This document shows positions 62,661 through 64,000 of a DNA stretch of 64,000 nucleotides, piece by piece. The notes below the pieces were generated by a model. It searched no databases, was not told the origin of the DNA, and worked only from the letters and a program-made list of their open reading frames with translations. The translations under genes were made by a program, and so were the position numbers. This DNA comes from Streptomyces roseicoloratus (lineage in GTDB: Bacteria > Actinomycetota > Actinomycetes > Streptomycetales > Streptomycetaceae): NCBI RefSeq assembly GCF_004117935.1, contig NZ_SDOY01000086.1, positions 1 through 64,000 of the forward strand, read 5' to 3'. The stretch's first letter is position 1; every line of letters starts with the position of its first letter.

Positions 62661-63698
62661 TCAGACCTGCGCGCCGGTCGCGTGGCGCCGCCGCACGGCC
62701 CAGAAGGCGCCGGTGCCGACGGCGAGGGTCGCGCCCACGCCGATCACGCCGGCCAGGCCGCCGGAGAGGCGGGCGTCGTCGACGTCCTTGACGCCGTAGT
62801 CGGCGAGCGGGGAGTCGGCGGCGGCGTGCGGGCGGACCTTCGCGTCGATGCCCTTGTCGGCGGCGACCTTCTCCAGGCCGTCGGGGCTGGCCGAGGCGTA
62901 GAAGGAGACGAAGCCGGCCAGGACCAGCGCGGTGACGACACCGCCGGTCCACAGCTTCTTCGGGGAGCGGGCGGGGGCGTCGCCGGCGCCGGGCCCGGCG
63001 GCGGGCGCCGCGTCGACGAGCTCGCCGTCCACGCGCAGCTTGAGCGGCGCGGTCAGGCCGCGGGCGCCGTACACCAGGTCGGACCGGACGGCGACGACCG
63101 CGCCGACGGTGAGCATGGTGATGGCGGCCTCGCCGATGCCGATGAGTGTGTGGACGCCGGCCATGGCGGCGAGGACCTTGCCGATCGGCACGTCGGTGGT
63201 GCCGCCGATCGCGTAGACCGCGGTGAAGGCGACGGCGGCGGCCGGTACGGAGACCAGCGCGGCGGCGAAGGAGGCCACGGTCACCGAGCGGCGCGTGCGC
63301 GGCAGCACGAGGACGAGGCCGCGGAAGAGCGCGTAGGCGACGAGGACGGTCACCACGCCCATGACGGTGATGTTCACGCCGAGCGCGGTCAGACCGCCGT
63401 CGGCGAAGAGGATGCCCTGCATGAGCAGGACGACGGCTATGCAGAGCACGCCGGTGTACGGCCCGACGAGGATCGCCGCGAGCGCGCCGCCCAGGAGGTG
63501 TCCGCTGGTGCCGGCCGCGACGGGGAAGTTGAGCATCTGCACGGCGAAGATGAAAGCGGCGACGAGACCGGCCAGCGGCGCGGTCCGCTCGTCGAGCTCC
63601 TTGCGGGCTCCGCGCAGGCTGACGGCGACGGCGCCGGCGGCGACGACACCGGCGGCGGCCGATACGGGAGCGTTGATGAATCCGTCAGGTACATGCAC
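62661..63698 (-). CDS. cbiM: Metal-binding ECF component: CbiM fused to a PDGLE (CbiN-like) domain
   Basis: 345 residues, GTG at 63698. Residue 2 His and the following HVPDGFINAPVSAAAG form the conserved N-terminal metal loop of CbiM/NikM. FPVAAGTSGHLLGGALAAIL and GVHTLIGIGEAAIT (His) are characteristic. After residue ~220, a linker and one span lead to YASASPDGLEKVAADKGID, the PDGLE domain that replaces CbiN. A Nur-like box suggests nickel, so NikMN is an equally fair name. Confidence 0.93.
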   Translation of the reverse strand: MHVPDGFINAPVSAAAGVVAAGAVAVSLRGARKELDERTAPLAGLVAAFIFAVQMLNFPVAAGTSGHLLGGALAAILVGPYTGVLCIAVVLLMQGILFADGGLTALGVNITVMGVVTVLVAYALFRGLVLVLPRTRRSVTVASFAAALVSVPAAAVAFTAVYAIGGTTDVPIGKVLAAMAGVHTLIGIGEAAITMLTVGAVVAVRSDLVYGARGLTAPLKLRVDGELVDAAPAAGPGAGDAPARSPKKLWTGGVVTALVLAGFVSFYASASPDGLEKVAADKGIDAKVRPHAAADSPLADYGVKDVDDARLSGGLAGVIGVGATLAVGTGAFWAVRRRHATGAQV

Positions 63699-63704
63699 GC
63701 CCGC

Positions 63705-63735
63705 ATGATACGGCGCTCCTGCGAACCGTTTGCAA
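63705..63735 (-). promoter_or_regulatory. Nur-like nickel box overlapping a leaderless cbiM promoter
   Basis: Minus strand: TTGCAA-ACGGT-TCGCAG (63735-63719) fits the Nur consensus TTGCAA-N5-TTGCAA with two mismatches. TATCAT (63710-63705) lies 6 nt before the GTG at 63698, and TTGCAA is 19 bp upstream of it as a poor -35. No B12-box or other riboswitch signature is seen. Confidence 0.55.
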
Positions 63736-63862
63736 GAGCGCTCAGGGGTCAGGAGGGGGACGAGAAGCCCTCGTCCGCCCGGGCGCACGCCTGGAAATAG
63801 TGGGACATTAGGGACTAACAGCGCGAATGAGTGTGACGCGTCCGAGTGTGAGGAGCCGTCCG

Positions 63863-64000
63863 ATGCCCCACGCCGCCGGTGACCATGACGTACGCGCGGT
63901 CCGCGCGGACCGTACGGACCGTGCGGACCGTGCGGTCGAGGACCACGCCAGAGGCCGGATCATCAGCGATGCCCCGCTCTCGCGCCCGGTACCGGTGGCC
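63863..64000 (+). CDS. 5' end of an unidentified protein gene, truncated by the window
   Basis: ATG at 63863 with GAGGAG 8 nt upstream (in-frame ATG at 63827 possible). MPHAAGDHDVRAVRADRTDR, with three GCGGACCGT DNA repeats giving DRADRA, then GRIISDAPLSRPVPV. Too short to assign. Confidence 0.5.
   Translation, partial: MPHAAGDHDVRAVRADRTDRADRAVEDHARGRIISDAPLSRPVPVA

Noticed and set aside
63699-63830. Cobalamin riboswitch upstream of cbiM
   Set aside because: No B12-box-like or other conserved aptamer sequence, and the promoter appears to be leaderless.

Overview
The window is high-GC actinomycete chromosome, almost certainly Streptomyces. Codon third positions are nearly all G or C, GTG and TTG starts are common, many mRNAs look leaderless, and the families present (SCO6745-like, DivIVA-like coiled coil, SUKH/deaminase proteins, Pmt, Rpf, tandem class of extracytoplasmic PBP) are typical of that genus. 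The order mfd, ABC pair, glmU, prs, rplY, pth, ppc, desaturase, tam/tamR, galTEK, ABC-F, ispE, rsmA, rpf, tatD, rsmI, pmt, PBP, cbiMQO matches, as far as I recall, the SCO31xx region of S. coelicolor. This is therefore core chromosome with small accessory inserts, not a genomic island or a biosynthetic cluster.

Layout. 1-2.7 kb: a divergent SCO6745-like gene and TetR regulator, then a secreted SGNH esterase. 2.7-6.3 kb: mfd. 6.3-6.8 kb: a gene desert holding a wrecked Phd/YefM antitoxin cut by a 48-bp perfect palindrome. 6.8-12.5 kb: a MacB/FtsX-type ABC transporter and a divergent DHA2 MFS exporter that share an intergenic 24-bp perfect palindrome. 12.5-13.4 kb: a DivIVA-like coiled-coil protein. 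13.5-18.9 kb: four genes carrying three predicted nucleic-acid-attacking domains (two deaminases, one WHH nuclease) together with SUKH-type immunity domains, divergently arranged around a structured leader. 19-20.4 kb: an orphan NarL-family histidine kinase. 20.5-21.4 kb: a frameshifted HTH/endonuclease-like gene, then tRNA-Gln(UUG).

21.6-27.3 kb: glmU-prs, rplY, pth, a small membrane protein and a sortase-substrate surface protein. 27.3-32.0 kb: ppc diverging from a lipid desaturase-TetR operon. 32.1-34.7 kb: the trans-aconitate methyltransferase module (VOC protein, tam, tamR) with a perfect MarR operator, and a convergent response regulator. 34.9-38.1 kb: galTEK. 38.2-42.9 kb: a response regulator with a dead receiver and two paralogous membrane-anchored PQQ-type beta-propellers. 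43-48.1 kb: an ABC-F ATPase, a Uma2 nuclease remnant, an acyltransferase-3 membrane protein and a secreted six-bladed propeller.

48.1-57.4 kb: the housekeeping run ispE-rsmA-rpf-tatD-zinc ribbon-rsmI on the minus strand, then pmt and a penicillin-binding protein on the plus strand. 57.4-59.6 kb: an intergenic minisatellite of about 45-bp units, a small leader ORF with an EamA transporter, and a DUF2975/HTH pair. 59.8-61 kb: a serine hydrolase. 61.1-63.7 kb: an ECF-type Co/Ni importer (CbiMQO) whose leaderless promoter overlaps a Nur-like nickel box. A new plus-strand gene begins at 63.86 kb.

The two best places to look for something new are the SUKH/deaminase/WHH cluster at 13.5-18.9 kb and the palindrome-disrupted antitoxin locus at 6.4-6.7 kb. 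All function calls come from motif recognition by eye; no database search was run.
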